This document shows positions 17,805 through 26,688 of a DNA stretch of 64,000 nucleotides, piece after piece. Position numbers and translations under genes: made by a program. How positions within the stretch are numbered: the stretch's first letter is position 1; each line of letters opens with the position of its first letter. The notes beneath the pieces were generated by a model, which had not been told where the DNA came from, ran no database searches, and saw only the letters and a list, made by a program, of their open reading frames with translations. Origin of the DNA: Streptomyces sp. CB02366 (GTDB lineage: Bacteria > Actinomycetota > Actinomycetes > Streptomycetales > Streptomycetaceae); contig NZ_LIVT01000004.1 of assembly GCF_001905905.1 (NCBI RefSeq), forward strand, positions 255,970-319,969, written 5' to 3'.

Positions 17805-19030
17805 TTCAAGAAGTCCGGTACGTCCAGCTCTTCGGCCTGGGTGTCCTGGTAGGGACGGGCCGTCGGGACGTGCGGCGGGGAGACGGGGGGCAGCGAGCTC
17901 TCGCTCGGAACCGGTGCGGGGGCGGGCTGCTCGGCCGGGGCCGGGCTCTCCTCGCGCGGAGGCACGGAGCCGAGTCCGCCCACCGGGCGCACGGGTTCGG
18001 GGGCGGAAGGCCGGACCGGAGCGGCCGGCTCCTCCCGCTTGGCGCTGTTCGCGCCGAGCACGTTCTCGCGGCGGGCCGGCGGCTGACCGCCGTCGAAGCC
18101 CGCGGCGATCACGGTGACCCGCACCTCGTCGCCCAGGGCGTCGTCGATGACGGCGCCGAAGATGATGTTGGCCTCGGGGTGGGCCGCCTCGCTCACCAGC
18201 TGGGCGGCCTCGTTGATCTCGAAGAGACCGAGGTCGCTGCCGCCGGAGATGGAGAGCAGGACCCCGCGGGCTCCGTCGATGGAGGCTTCCAGGAGCGGCG
18301 AGGAGATCGCCATCTCGGCGGCCGCCACCGCGCGGTCGTCGCCGCGCGCCGACCCGATGCCCATGAGCGCCGATCCGGCCTCGGACATGACCGACTTGAC
18401 GTCGGCGAAGTCGAGGTTGATCAGGCCGGGGGTGGTGATGAGGTCGGTGATGCCCTGGACGCCCGAGAGCAGCACCTGGTCGGCCGACTTGAACGCGTCG
18501 AGCACGCTGACCTGGCGGTCCGAGATGGACAGCAGCCGGTCGTTGGGAATGACGATGAGGGTGTCGACCTCTTCGCGGAGTTCGGCGATGCCGTCCTCCG
18601 CCTGGTTCGCGCGTCGCCGGCCCTCGAAGGTGAACGGGCGGGTGACCACACCGATCGTCAGGGCGCCGAGCGAGCGTGCGATGTTGGCGACGACGGGCGC
18701 GCCGCCGGTGCCGGTGCCGCCGCCTTCTCCGGCGGTGACGAAGACCATGTCGGCCCCCTTGAGGACCTCCTCGATCTCCTCACGGTGGTCCTCTGCCGCC
18801 TTGCGACCGACGGCCGGGTTCGCCCCGGCGCCGAGGCCCCGGGTGAGTTCACGGCCGACGTCGAGCTTGACGTCGGCGTCGCTCATCAACAACGCCTGTG
18901 CATCGGTGTTGATCGCGATGAACTCGACGCCCTTGAGACCGACCTCGATCATTCGGTTGATGGCATTGACACCACCGCCGCCGACACCGATGACCTTGAT
19001 GACTGCGAGGTAGTTCTGCGGTGCTGCCAC
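17801..19030 (-). CDS. ftsZ: Cell division GTPase FtsZ
   Basis: A 409-residue tubulin-like GTPase that forms the Z-ring. GTG 19030 gives VAAPQNYLAVIKVIGVGG, the standard Streptomyces N terminus. The tubulin signature GGGTGTGG is at 103-110 and the NPDR-like synergy region follows (IVIPNDRLL). Residues about 320-395 are a Pro/Glu/Ala/Ser-rich linker, and the tail ends ELDVPDFLK, the conserved peptide that binds SepF and other partners. The gene has its own 276-bp upstream region with a promoter candidate and an inverted repeat. In Streptomyces, ftsZ is induced strongly for sporulation septation. Confidence 0.98.
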   Translation of the reverse strand: MAAPQNYLAVIKVIGVGGGGVNAINRMIEVGLKGVEFIAINTDAQALLMSDADVKLDVGRELTRGLGAGANPAVGRKAAEDHREEIEEVLKGADMVFVTAGEGGGTGTGGAPVVANIARSLGALTIGVVTRPFTFEGRRRANQAEDGIAELREEVDTLIVIPNDRLLSISDRQVSVLDAFKSADQVLLSGVQGITDLITTPGLINLDFADVKSVMSEAGSALMGIGSARGDDRAVAAAEMAISSPLLEASIDGARGVLLSISGGSDLGLFEINEAAQLVSEAAHPEANIIFGAVIDDALGDEVRVTVIAAGFDGGQPPARRENVLGANSAKREEPAAPVRPSAPEPVRPVGGLGSVPPREESPAPAEQPAPAPVPSESSLPPVSPPHVPTARPYQDTQAEELDVPDFLK

Positions 19031-19125
19031 GTCGAAGGCCTCTCGCCTCGAGTTACGTGTCGTCGCTCTGCGGTGGCCCCGCGGCGACGACTGATGTCGA
19101 TGGGGACGGTCCGAACGCCGACCCA

Positions 19126-19150
19126 AACCCTAACGTTCAAGTTTAGGGTT
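19126..19150 (-). repeat. Inverted repeat in the ftsZ leader
   Basis: Perfect 8-bp arms AACCCTAA (19126-19133) and TTAGGGTT (19143-19150) flank a nine-base spacer. It lies about 95 bases upstream of the ftsZ start and about 30 bases inside the transcript predicted from the 19187-19216 promoter. It is AT-rich against a GC-rich background, so it is more likely an operator or part of another promoter than a terminator. Confidence 0.6.
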
Positions 19151-19186
19151 AACAGTGTGTCTGCTTCCTGGACTCTTCCGAACAGG

Positions 19187-19216
19187 ACACTAAGTCGACA
19201 AGTGGCGCACGTTCAA
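19187..19216 (-). promoter_or_regulatory. Candidate ftsZ promoter
   Basis: On the minus strand, TTGAAC (19211-19216) and TAGTGT (19187-19192) are 18 bases apart, a good match to the principal sigma factor consensus. The transcript would start near 19180, giving a 150-base leader. Streptomyces ftsZ is known to use several promoters, so others may lie nearby. Confidence 0.55.
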
Positions 19217-19306
19217 CGAACACGCCGAACCTCCCGTTTTTCTTTTCACCCTATGTGATCACCCGTAGCGCTGACCAACCAGGGTGCTGGCCAGCACAAA
19301 TACTCG

Positions 19307-20101
19307 TCAACTCGCCGAAACCGCCGGGGCGGTGGGGGCGCTTACATCGAAGTGTCCCGCTTTGGGCGACGCCTTCATGAGCGCGGCCAGGACGCGCCCC
19401 TTCACCGCGCCGCCCTCGCCGCTCCCCCAGGTCACCACACGGTCGCCGGTGAGCCGCAGGGAGATGTCGTCGTACGAGACGACCCGCACCGCCTCGGCGT
19501 CCGCCGCCACGCCCTCGGGAAGGTCGCCGGCCACCCGGACCGCTTCCCGCAGCAGGCGGTCCTCGCCGAAACGGCGGAGGCTCGCGGACGGTTCGGGCTT
19601 CAGCTCCAGCAGGGGCACGCCCTCGGGTGCCTCGTCCACGGTCGCGAAGCGCACGCCCTCGGCGTCCACCTCCACGAACTTCCCGCCCTTTTCGACCAAC
19701 AGGACCGGCTTCCGCTCGGCCACCTGGAGGACGATGCCGTCCGGCCACGACCGGACGACGTCGACGGTGTCGATACGCGGCAGCTTCCGGCGCAACCGGC
19801 CCTCCATGGCATCGGTGTCCACGGAGACCAGCGGGGCGCCGACCGGAGTGGCGGCAACCGCTTCCACTTCTTCGCGGGTCAGCACCTCGACCCCGCTCGT
19901 ACGGACCTTCTCGACACGGAACCAGGAGGATCCGTAGAGCGCCCAGACCGCGAACGCCGCGAGCAGGGCGGTCGCGACGCCGATCAGGACCACCAGCAGG
20001 CGGCGGCTGATCCGGGACCCCTCGGGGCCGATGTGCGGCGGGCGGGCGGAGGTGTCCGTCCGCCCGGGCGCGCCGCGCTGGGCGGTCGTCGGTCCGGCCA
20101 C
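19307..20101 (-). CDS. ftsQ: Cell division protein FtsQ
   Basis: A 264-residue bitopic membrane protein of the divisome. The cytoplasmic N terminus (1-35) is basic, one membrane segment lies at about 38-60, and the extracytoplasmic part begins with a POTRA domain (FRVEKVRTSGVEVLTREEV) followed by the FtsQ/DivIB beta domain. It works with FtsL and a DivIC protein to activate FtsW-FtsI. GTG 20101 has a GAAGGAG site; the frame stays open upstream but without the family N terminus. The gene ends before the ftsZ control region. Confidence 0.94.
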   Translation of the reverse strand: MAGPTTAQRGAPGRTDTSARPPHIGPEGSRISRRLLVVLIGVATALLAAFAVWALYGSSWFRVEKVRTSGVEVLTREEVEAVAATPVGAPLVSVDTDAMEGRLRRKLPRIDTVDVVRSWPDGIVLQVAERKPVLLVEKGGKFVEVDAEGVRFATVDEAPEGVPLLELKPEPSASLRRFGEDRLLREAVRVAGDLPEGVAADAEAVRVVSYDDISLRLTGDRVVTWGSGEGGAVKGRVLAALMKASPKAGHFDVSAPTAPAVSAS

Positions 20102-20163
20102 GCTCGCTCCTTCGCCGGACCCGGGACGCGCGCCCCGGGTCCGCACCGCATCGCGCCGCACGC

Positions 20164-21252
20164 CTAACGGCGCGAGGCGATCGCTTCGTACACCATGCCG
20201 ACGAGCAGGTCGTCGGCGTCGCGCCGGCCGAACTCGGCGGCGGCGCGGGACATTTCGTACAGCCGGTGCGGATCCGACAGTACCGGCAGGACGTTGCCCT
20301 GCACCCATTCCGGGGTGAGCGCCGCGTCGTCCACCAGCAGACCGCCGCCCGCGTTGACCACCGGCTGGGCGTTGAGCCGCTGTTCGCCGTTGCCGATGGG
20401 CAACGGGACGTAGGCGGCGGGGAGCCCGACGGCGGAGAGTTCGGCGACGGTCATCGCGCCGGCGCGGCAGAGCATCATGTCGGCCGCGGCGTACGCGAGG
20501 TCCATCCGGTCCACATACGGTACCGGGATGTAGGGCGGCATTCCGGGCATGTTGTCGACCTGCGGCAATTCGTTCTTCGGGCCGACCACATGAAGGATCT
20601 GGATGCCGGAGCGCTGGAGCAGCGGCGCGACCCGCTGGACCACCTCGTTGAGGTGGCGCGCGCCCTGCGAGCCGCCGGAGACCAGCAGCGTGGGCAGGTT
20701 GGGATCGAGGTGGAAGGAGGCGCGGGCCTCCGGGCGGACCCGGGCGCGGTCCAGGGTGGCGATGGTGCGGCGCAGCGGGATGCCGATGTAGCGGGCGCCG
20801 CGGAGCTTGCTGTCCGGGGTGGAGACGGCGACCCCGTGCGCGTACCGCGAGCCGATCTTGTTGGCCAGGCCCGGCCGGGCGTTGGCCTCGTGGACCACGA
20901 TCGGCACCCCGGCGCGCTTGGCGGCCAGGTAGCCGGGCAGGGCGACGTAGCCGCCGAAGCCGACCACGCAGTCCGCCCCGGTGCGCTCCAGGACCTGCTC
21001 GGCCGCCTTGATGGTGCCGCGCAGCCGGCCCGGGACGGTGATCAGCTCGGGCGTGGGTTTACGGGGCAGCGGGACGGCGGGGATGAGCGCCAGCTCGTAC
21101 CCCCGCTCGGGCACGAGCCTGGTCTCCAGTCCGCGTTCCGTGCCGAGGGCAGTGATTCCCACGGTCGGGTCCTGCCTGCGCAGGGCGTCTGCGAGGGCAA
21201 GCGCGGGCTCGATGTGTCCGGCGGTCCCCCCGCCGGCGAGTACGACATGCAC
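20164..21252 (-). CDS. murG: UDP-GlcNAc:undecaprenyl-pyrophosphoryl-MurNAc-pentapeptide transferase MurG
   Basis: A 362-residue GT-B glycosyltransferase at the inner membrane face that converts lipid I to lipid II. GGGTAGHIEPALAL (residues 7-20) is the first G-loop, VVGFGGYVALPG the second and VSGGSQGARHLN the third. The acceptor-binding motif HEANARPGLANK and the donor-binding ALTPEW region are seen. It follows ftsW by six bases and precedes ftsQ directly. murC, which often sits between murG and ftsQ in other bacteria, is not here. Confidence 0.97.
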   Translation of the reverse strand: MHVVLAGGGTAGHIEPALALADALRRQDPTVGITALGTERGLETRLVPERGYELALIPAVPLPRKPTPELITVPGRLRGTIKAAEQVLERTGADCVVGFGGYVALPGYLAAKRAGVPIVVHEANARPGLANKIGSRYAHGVAVSTPDSKLRGARYIGIPLRRTIATLDRARVRPEARASFHLDPNLPTLLVSGGSQGARHLNEVVQRVAPLLQRSGIQILHVVGPKNELPQVDNMPGMPPYIPVPYVDRMDLAYAAADMMLCRAGAMTVAELSAVGLPAAYVPLPIGNGEQRLNAQPVVNAGGGLLVDDAALTPEWVQGNVLPVLSDPHRLYEMSRAAAEFGRRDADDLLVGMVYEAIASRR

Positions 21253-21258
21253 CGAAAT

Positions 21259-22707
21259 TCACCGCTCTCCGGACGGACGCTTCTTGCCGCGCCGTCTCAT
21301 CGTCTTCCATCTCACCCCGGGCTTCCGCATGGCCAGGGCCATCTTCGCGGCGGGGTCGTCCCGTGCGAAGGCGATCATCAGCCCGACCGCGAACATCGTC
21401 GGCAGCAGGGCCGACCCCCCGTAGGAGAACAGCGGGAGCGGGACACCGGCGATCGGCAACAGGCCGAGCACCGCACCGATGTTGATCACGGCCTGGGCCA
21501 TGATCCAGGTGATCACGCCTCCCGCGGCATACCTGACGAAGGGGTCCTCCGTGCGTCCGGCCACGCGGATACCCGCATAGCCTAGAGCCGCGAACAGGGC
21601 GAGCACGGACAGCGTCCCCGCCAGGCCCAGTTCCTCACCGGTGATCGCGAAGATGAAGTCGGTGTGGGGTTCCGGGAGTTGGCCCCATTTTTCCACACTC
21701 GCACCCAGCCCGGAACCGAACCATCCGCCGGAGGCCAGCGCGTAGATTCCGTGGGCGGCCTGCCAGCAGCCCGCCTCCGGATCGGGTTCGCCGACGATGC
21801 CCATGCAGGAGAGCCGGGACATCCGGTTGGGGCTGGTCCAGATCAGCAGGAACGCCATGACGGCCGCGAATCCGAGCACCCCGGCGAAGAGCCGGGTGGG
21901 GGCGCCGGCCAGCCAGAGCAGGCCGAACAGGACCGCTGTGAGAATGATCGCGGTCCCCATGTCGCCGCCGAGCATGATCAGTCCGAGCAGCATGAAGGCG
22001 ACCGGGACGAGCGGCACGAGCATGTGCTTCCACTGCGTCAGCAACCGCTTGTCCTGCTTCCGGGCCAGCAGGTCCGCCCCCCACAGGATGAGGGCGAGCT
22101 TGCCGAACTCGCTGGGCTGCAGCTGGAACGGGCCGCCGAGGTAGATCCAGTTCTGGTTGCCGTTGACCGACATCCCTATCCCGGGCACCTGGACCAGGAC
22201 CATCAGGAAGACGGTGACCATCAGTATCGGGTAGGCCAGCCCCCGGTGCAGTTTCACCGGCATGCGGGCGGCGACCGCCATCAGCACGCCCCCGATGACG
22301 GCGGCGACGAACTGCTTGCCGAAGAAGTACGTGGCGGGCTTGCTGATGTTCAACGCCTGGATCATCGAGGCGGAGTAGACCATCACCAGGCCCAGCACGG
22401 TGATCAGGAGGCTGGAGCCGAGGATCACGTAGTAGGCGGTCAGCGGCCGGTCCCAGGCCCGCCGTGCCCGCTCGTAGGCCCGGCGCGGTCCGCCGCCGCG
22501 CCCGGGGCGGGGGACGCGGGATCCGGCCCCGCCGCGTCCGGCGTCGCGGGACGCCCCGGGGCGCCGGACCCCGGCGGCGAGGCGTCCGCGCAGGGCGGGA
22601 CCGGCAGGCAGGGGCACGCCGGCGGGGGCGGGCGCCGCGGCGAGGAGGCGGGACGCCGGGGCCCGTGCGCTCCCCCGCCGTACGGCGGAACTCTCGTCGG
22701 CCGGCAT
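21259..22707 (-). CDS. ftsW: SEDS peptidoglycan polymerase FtsW
   Basis: A 482-residue polytopic protein that polymerises lipid II during division together with FtsI. An unusual Arg/Pro/Gly/Ala-rich cytoplasmic extension covers residues 1-90, followed by about ten membrane segments. SEDS marks include NQNWIYLGGPFQLQPSEFGK (near residue 190), the catalytic-Asp region FIFAITGEELG and the NIGAVLGLLPIAGVPLP block. ATG 22707 follows a GGAGGGG site. It lies between murD and murG, the expected dcw position. Confidence 0.96.
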   Translation of the reverse strand: MPADESSAVRRGSARAPASRLLAAAPAPAGVPLPAGPALRGRLAAGVRRPGASRDAGRGGAGSRVPRPGRGGGPRRAYERARRAWDRPLTAYYVILGSSLLITVLGLVMVYSASMIQALNISKPATYFFGKQFVAAVIGGVLMAVAARMPVKLHRGLAYPILMVTVFLMVLVQVPGIGMSVNGNQNWIYLGGPFQLQPSEFGKLALILWGADLLARKQDKRLLTQWKHMLVPLVPVAFMLLGLIMLGGDMGTAIILTAVLFGLLWLAGAPTRLFAGVLGFAAVMAFLLIWTSPNRMSRLSCMGIVGEPDPEAGCWQAAHGIYALASGGWFGSGLGASVEKWGQLPEPHTDFIFAITGEELGLAGTLSVLALFAALGYAGIRVAGRTEDPFVRYAAGGVITWIMAQAVINIGAVLGLLPIAGVPLPLFSYGGSALLPTMFAVGLMIAFARDDPAAKMALAMRKPGVRWKTMRRRGKKRPSGER

Positions 22708-22771
22708 TGTCGCTGTCCCCTCCACTGGTCGTGCCCGGGGCCCGTGACCCCGGGCGCGGAGGCCCGGTCGG

Positions 22772-24199
22772 TCAGGCGGTCTCTTCGGCGCGCGCGCGGA
22801 CCGCGTCCGCGAACGCCTCGCCCCGCTTGTTGTAGTTGGTGAACATGTCCATCGAGGCACAGGCCGGGGCCAGCAGTACCGTATCGCCCGGCCGGGCGAG
22901 CCCGGCGGCCCGCGCGACCGCTTCGGACATCGCCCCAGTGTCGGTCCGGTCGAGGTCGACCACCGGGACGTCGGGGGCGTGTCGCGTCAGGGCTTCGTGG
23001 ATCAGGGCCCGGTCGGCGCCCATCAGCACGACCCCGCGCAGCCGCTTCGCCGCGCCGGTGACCAGCTCGTCGAAGGTGGCGCCCTTGGCCAGTCCGCCGG
23101 CGATCCAGACGATGGAGCCGTAGGCGGCCAGGGACGCCTCGGCGGCGTGGGTGTTGGTGGCCTTGGAGTCGTCCACGTAGGCGACTTCGCCGATGTCCGC
23201 GACGTGTTCGATGCGGTGGGCGTCCGGCCGGAAGGCGCGCAGCCCGTCGCGGACCGCGGCCGGTCCGACGCCGAAGGCGCGGGCCAGGGCGGCGGCCGCG
23301 AGGGCGTTGGCGATGTTGTGGGGGGCGGGCGGGTTCACGTCGGCGACCTCGGCCAGCTCCTGCGCCTGCTTGTGGCGGTCGGCGACGAACGCCCGGTCGA
23401 CGAGGAGGCCCTCGACCACGCCGAGCTGCGAGGGGCCGGGGGCGCCGAGGGTGAAGCCGATGGCCCGGCAGCCCTCCTCCACGTCGGCCTCGCGGACCAG
23501 GTCCTCGGTGGCCGGGTCGGCCGCGTTGTAGACGCAGGCGACCGTGTTGCCCTCGTAGACCCGGCCCTTGTCGGCGGCGTACGCCTCCATCGAACCGTGC
23601 CAGTCGAGATGGTCCGGGGCGAGGTTGAGGACGGCGGCGGAGTGGGCGCGCAGGGAGGGCGCCCAGTGCAGCTGGTAGCTGGAGAGTTCGACGGCGAGCA
23701 CGTCGTACTCCTGCTCGCCGAGGACCGCGTCCAGCAGCGATACGCCGATGTTGCCGACGGCCGCGGTGCGCAGCCCGGCCGCCTGAAGGATCGAGGCCAG
23801 CATCCGTACGGTGGTGGTCTTGCCGTTGGTGCCGGTGACCGCGAGCCAGGGGGCGGCCTTCCTGCCGTTGGTCCCCCGCAGCCGCCAGGCCAGTTCGACG
23901 TCGCCCCAGACCGGGACGCCCGCCTCGGCGGCAGCCAGGAAGAGCGGCTTGTCCGGCTGCCAGCCGGGGGCGGTGACGACGAGTTCCGTGGACGGCGGCA
24001 GGGTCGCGCCGTCGCCGAGGCGCACCGTGACGCCGAGCGCCTCCAGTTCGGCCGCCTGCGCGCGGGCGCGTTCGTCGTCGCCGTCGTTGACGACGGTGAC
24101 GAGCGCGCCGCGCTCGTGCAGGGCCCGGGCGGCGGGGATCCCGCTGACGCCGAGCCCGGCGACGGTGACGTGCTTGCCCTGCCAGTCCACGGTGCTCAC
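22772..24199 (-). CDS. murD: UDP-MurNAc-L-alanine:D-glutamate ligase MurD
   Basis: A 475-residue Mur ligase that adds D-Glu to UDP-MurNAc-L-Ala in the cytoplasm. The N-terminal Rossmann domain starts VTVAGLGVSG, the ATP loop is AVTGTNGKTTTVR (near residue 120), VELSSYQL is the metal/ligand block and YVDDSKATNTHA the C-terminal signature. GTG 24199 overlaps the mraY stop (GTGA) and gives the usual N terminus; ATG 24214 is an alternative with a 19-base overlap. Confidence 0.96.
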   Translation of the reverse strand: MSTVDWQGKHVTVAGLGVSGIPAARALHERGALVTVVNDGDDERARAQAAELEALGVTVRLGDGATLPPSTELVVTAPGWQPDKPLFLAAAEAGVPVWGDVELAWRLRGTNGRKAAPWLAVTGTNGKTTTVRMLASILQAAGLRTAAVGNIGVSLLDAVLGEQEYDVLAVELSSYQLHWAPSLRAHSAAVLNLAPDHLDWHGSMEAYAADKGRVYEGNTVACVYNAADPATEDLVREADVEEGCRAIGFTLGAPGPSQLGVVEGLLVDRAFVADRHKQAQELAEVADVNPPAPHNIANALAAAALARAFGVGPAAVRDGLRAFRPDAHRIEHVADIGEVAYVDDSKATNTHAAEASLAAYGSIVWIAGGLAKGATFDELVTGAAKRLRGVVLMGADRALIHEALTRHAPDVPVVDLDRTDTGAMSEAVARAAGLARPGDTVLLAPACASMDMFTNYNKRGEAFADAVRARAEETA

Positions 24200-25266
24200 T
24201 TCTTGGCTGCCCATCCCGCGTAGAAGAGGCCGAGTCCGACGATGACGCACATGCCCTGGATGATCCAGAACCGGACCACGACGAGGACTTCGGACCATCC
24301 CTTGAGTTCGAAGTGGTGCTGGAGCGGCGCCATCCGGAAGACCCGCTTGCCGGTCATCTTGAACGAACCGACCTGGATGACCACGGACATGGTGATCATC
24401 ACGAAGAGGCCGCCGAGGATGGCGAGCAGCAACTCGGTGCGGGACAGGATCGCCAGCCCCGCGAGGGCGCCGCCGAGGGCGAGCGAGCCGGTGTCGCCCA
24501 TGAAGATCTTGGCGGGCGAGGTGTTCCACCACAGGAAGCCGAAGCAGGCGCCCATCAGGGCGGCGGCGACGACGGCGAGGTCGAGCGGGTCGCGCACCTC
24601 GAAGCAGGCGTTGGGGTTGGTCAGGTTGTCCGCGTTGGCGCAGGACTCCTGGAACTGCCAGAGGCCGATGAAGGTGTAGGCGCCGAAGACCATCACCGAG
24701 GCGCCGGTGGCCAGTCCGTCGAGGCCGTCGGTCAGGTTCACGCCGTTGGACATGGCGAGGATCATGAACAGGGCCCAGACGCAGAACAGCACCGGGCCGA
24801 TCGACCAGCCGAAGTCCTCGACGAACGAGATCCGGGTGGAGGCCGGGGTGTAGTCCATGGAGTTGGGGAACTGGAGCGAGAGCACCGCGAACGCGATGCC
24901 GACGATCAGCTGTCCGGCCATCTTCGCCTTGGCCCGCAGGCCGAGCGAACGCTGCTTGACGATCTTGATGTAGTCGTCGAGGAAGCCGACGAGCCCCATG
25001 CCCGCCATCAGGAAGAGCACGAGGAAGCCGGAATAGCGGATGTCCTCACCCGTGATGACCTTCGCGAGGAGGTACGCGATGATCGTCGCCAGGATGAAGG
25101 CGATCCCGCCCATCGTGGGCGTGCCCTTCTTGCTGCCGTGGGTGCGCGGGCCGTCGTCCCGGATGAACTGCCCGTACCCCTTGCGGGCCAGCAGCTTGAT
25201 CAGCAGCGGGGTGCCGACCAGGGTCAGGAAGAGCCCGATGGCCCCCGCGAAGAGGATCTGCCTCAT
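24196..25266 (-). CDS. mraY: Phospho-MurNAc-pentapeptide transferase MraY
   Basis: A 356-residue membrane enzyme that transfers phospho-MurNAc-pentapeptide to undecaprenyl phosphate, forming lipid I. About ten hydrophobic segments are seen. The catalytic DD motif is in FLDDYIKI, followed by the NGVNLTDGLDGLA block (magnesium site) and the KIFMGDTGSLALGG block. PTMGGIAFI near residue 50 is the first conserved cytoplasmic loop. Four-base overlaps with murF (upstream) and murD (downstream) show tight operon packing. Confidence 0.97.
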   Translation of the reverse strand: MRQILFAGAIGLFLTLVGTPLLIKLLARKGYGQFIRDDGPRTHGSKKGTPTMGGIAFILATIIAYLLAKVITGEDIRYSGFLVLFLMAGMGLVGFLDDYIKIVKQRSLGLRAKAKMAGQLIVGIAFAVLSLQFPNSMDYTPASTRISFVEDFGWSIGPVLFCVWALFMILAMSNGVNLTDGLDGLATGASVMVFGAYTFIGLWQFQESCANADNLTNPNACFEVRDPLDLAVVAAALMGACFGFLWWNTSPAKIFMGDTGSLALGGALAGLAILSRTELLLAILGGLFVMITMSVVIQVGSFKMTGKRVFRMAPLQHHFELKGWSEVLVVVRFWIIQGMCVIVGLGLFYAGWAAKK

Positions 25267-26684
25267 CGGCCGGCGACCTCGCCCTCGGTCGAGTTCTCCA
25301 GCAGTGCCTGGGCGACCTTCTCCAGGCCGACCGACCGGGACGCCTTCACCAGCACGACGTCTCCCGGGCGCAGTTCACTGCGCAACAGGTCGACGGCCGC
25401 CTGTGCGTCGGACACGTGCACCGACTCCTCACCCCACGAACCCTCGTTATATGCGCCCAGTTGCAGCCAGGAGGCTTCTCTCCCCCCGACAGCGACGAGC
25501 TTGCTGACGTTGAGCCGGACGGCGAGCCGCCCGACCGCGTCGTGCTCGGCGAGCGACGCGTCACCGAGCTCGGCCATCTGACCGAGCACCGCCCAGGTGC
25601 GTCCCCCGTCGGCCCCTCGGGCCTGGCCCATGGCGGCCAGCGCGCGCAGTGCGGCTCTCATGGATTCGGGGTTCGCGTTGTAGGCGTCGTTGACGACGGT
25701 CACACCGTCCGGACGCTCGGTGACCTCCATGCGCCAGCGGGAGAGGGAGCCCGCTTCCGAGAGCGCCTCGGCGATCTCGGTCACGGACATGCCCAACTCA
25801 TGGGCGACGGCGGCCGCGGCGAGCGCGTTCGACACGTGGTGCTCACCGTACAGGCGCATGGTCACGTCGCTGCACCCGGTGGGTGTGTGGAGCTCGAAGG
25901 AGGGGCGCCCGTCGGGGGTCATCCGGACCTTCTCGCCCCGTACGTCCGCTTCGGGCGCTTCCCCGAAGAGCAGGACGCGGGCCTTGGTGCGCGAGGCCAT
26001 CGCGCGGACGAGGGGGTCATCGGCGTTGAGCACCGCGCAACCGTCCTCGGGGAGGCCCTCGACCATCTCGCCCTTGGCCTGGGCGATGGCCTCCCGGCTG
26101 CCGAACTCGCCGAGGTGCGCGGAGCCGACGTTGAGGACCAGGCCGATACGGGGCGGGGTCAGCTCGGTGAGGTACCGGATGTGGCCGATGCCCCGGGCGC
26201 CCATCTCCAGGACCAGGTGCTCGGTCTCGGGGGTGGCGCTCAGGGCGGTGAGGGGCAGCCCGATCTCGTTGTTGAGGGAGCCGGGCGTCCAGACGGTCGG
26301 GCCCTTGCGCTGGAGGAGCTGCGCGATGAGGTCCTTGGTGGACGTCTTGCCCGCGGACCCGGTGAGGGCGACGACGGTGGTGCCGAGGCGTTCCACTGCG
26401 GCCCGGGCGAGGGCTCCGAGCGCGCCGACGACGTCGTCCACGACGATCGCCGGAACGCCGACCGGGCGGGCCGCCAGGACGGCTGCCGCGCCCGCCTCGA
26501 CGGCGCGCTGGGCGTAGTCGTGGCCGTCGACCCGCTCGCCGGCGAAGGCGGCGAACAGGCTGCCGGGCGCGACGTCGCGGGAGTCGATGACGACGGGCCC
26601 GGTCACGGTGGCCGCCGGATCCGGTATGTCGTGCGACTGCCCGCCGACGATTGCGGCGATCTCGGCGAGGGAAAGGGTGATCAC
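25263..26684 (-). CDS. murF: UDP-MurNAc-tripeptide:D-Ala-D-Ala ligase MurF
   Basis: A 473-residue Mur ligase that adds D-Ala-D-Ala, completing the UDP-MurNAc-pentapeptide. DSRDVAPGSLFAAFAGERVDGHDY is the N-terminal substrate domain, the ATP loop is ALTGSAGKTSTKD (near residue 108), EMGARGIGHI follows, and NDAYNANPESM is the MurF-specific block. GTG 26684 starts four bases after the murE stop; GTG 26723 further upstream would overlap murE. The stop overlaps the mraY start by four bases. Confidence 0.95.
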   Translation of the reverse strand: MITLSLAEIAAIVGGQSHDIPDPAATVTGPVVIDSRDVAPGSLFAAFAGERVDGHDYAQRAVEAGAAAVLAARPVGVPAIVVDDVVGALGALARAAVERLGTTVVALTGSAGKTSTKDLIAQLLQRKGPTVWTPGSLNNEIGLPLTALSATPETEHLVLEMGARGIGHIRYLTELTPPRIGLVLNVGSAHLGEFGSREAIAQAKGEMVEGLPEDGCAVLNADDPLVRAMASRTKARVLLFGEAPEADVRGEKVRMTPDGRPSFELHTPTGCSDVTMRLYGEHHVSNALAAAAVAHELGMSVTEIAEALSEAGSLSRWRMEVTERPDGVTVVNDAYNANPESMRAALRALAAMGQARGADGGRTWAVLGQMAELGDASLAEHDAVGRLAVRLNVSKLVAVGGREASWLQLGAYNEGSWGEESVHVSDAQAAVDLLRSELRPGDVVLVKASRSVGLEKVAQALLENSTEGEVAGR

Positions 26685-26688
26685 TTGG

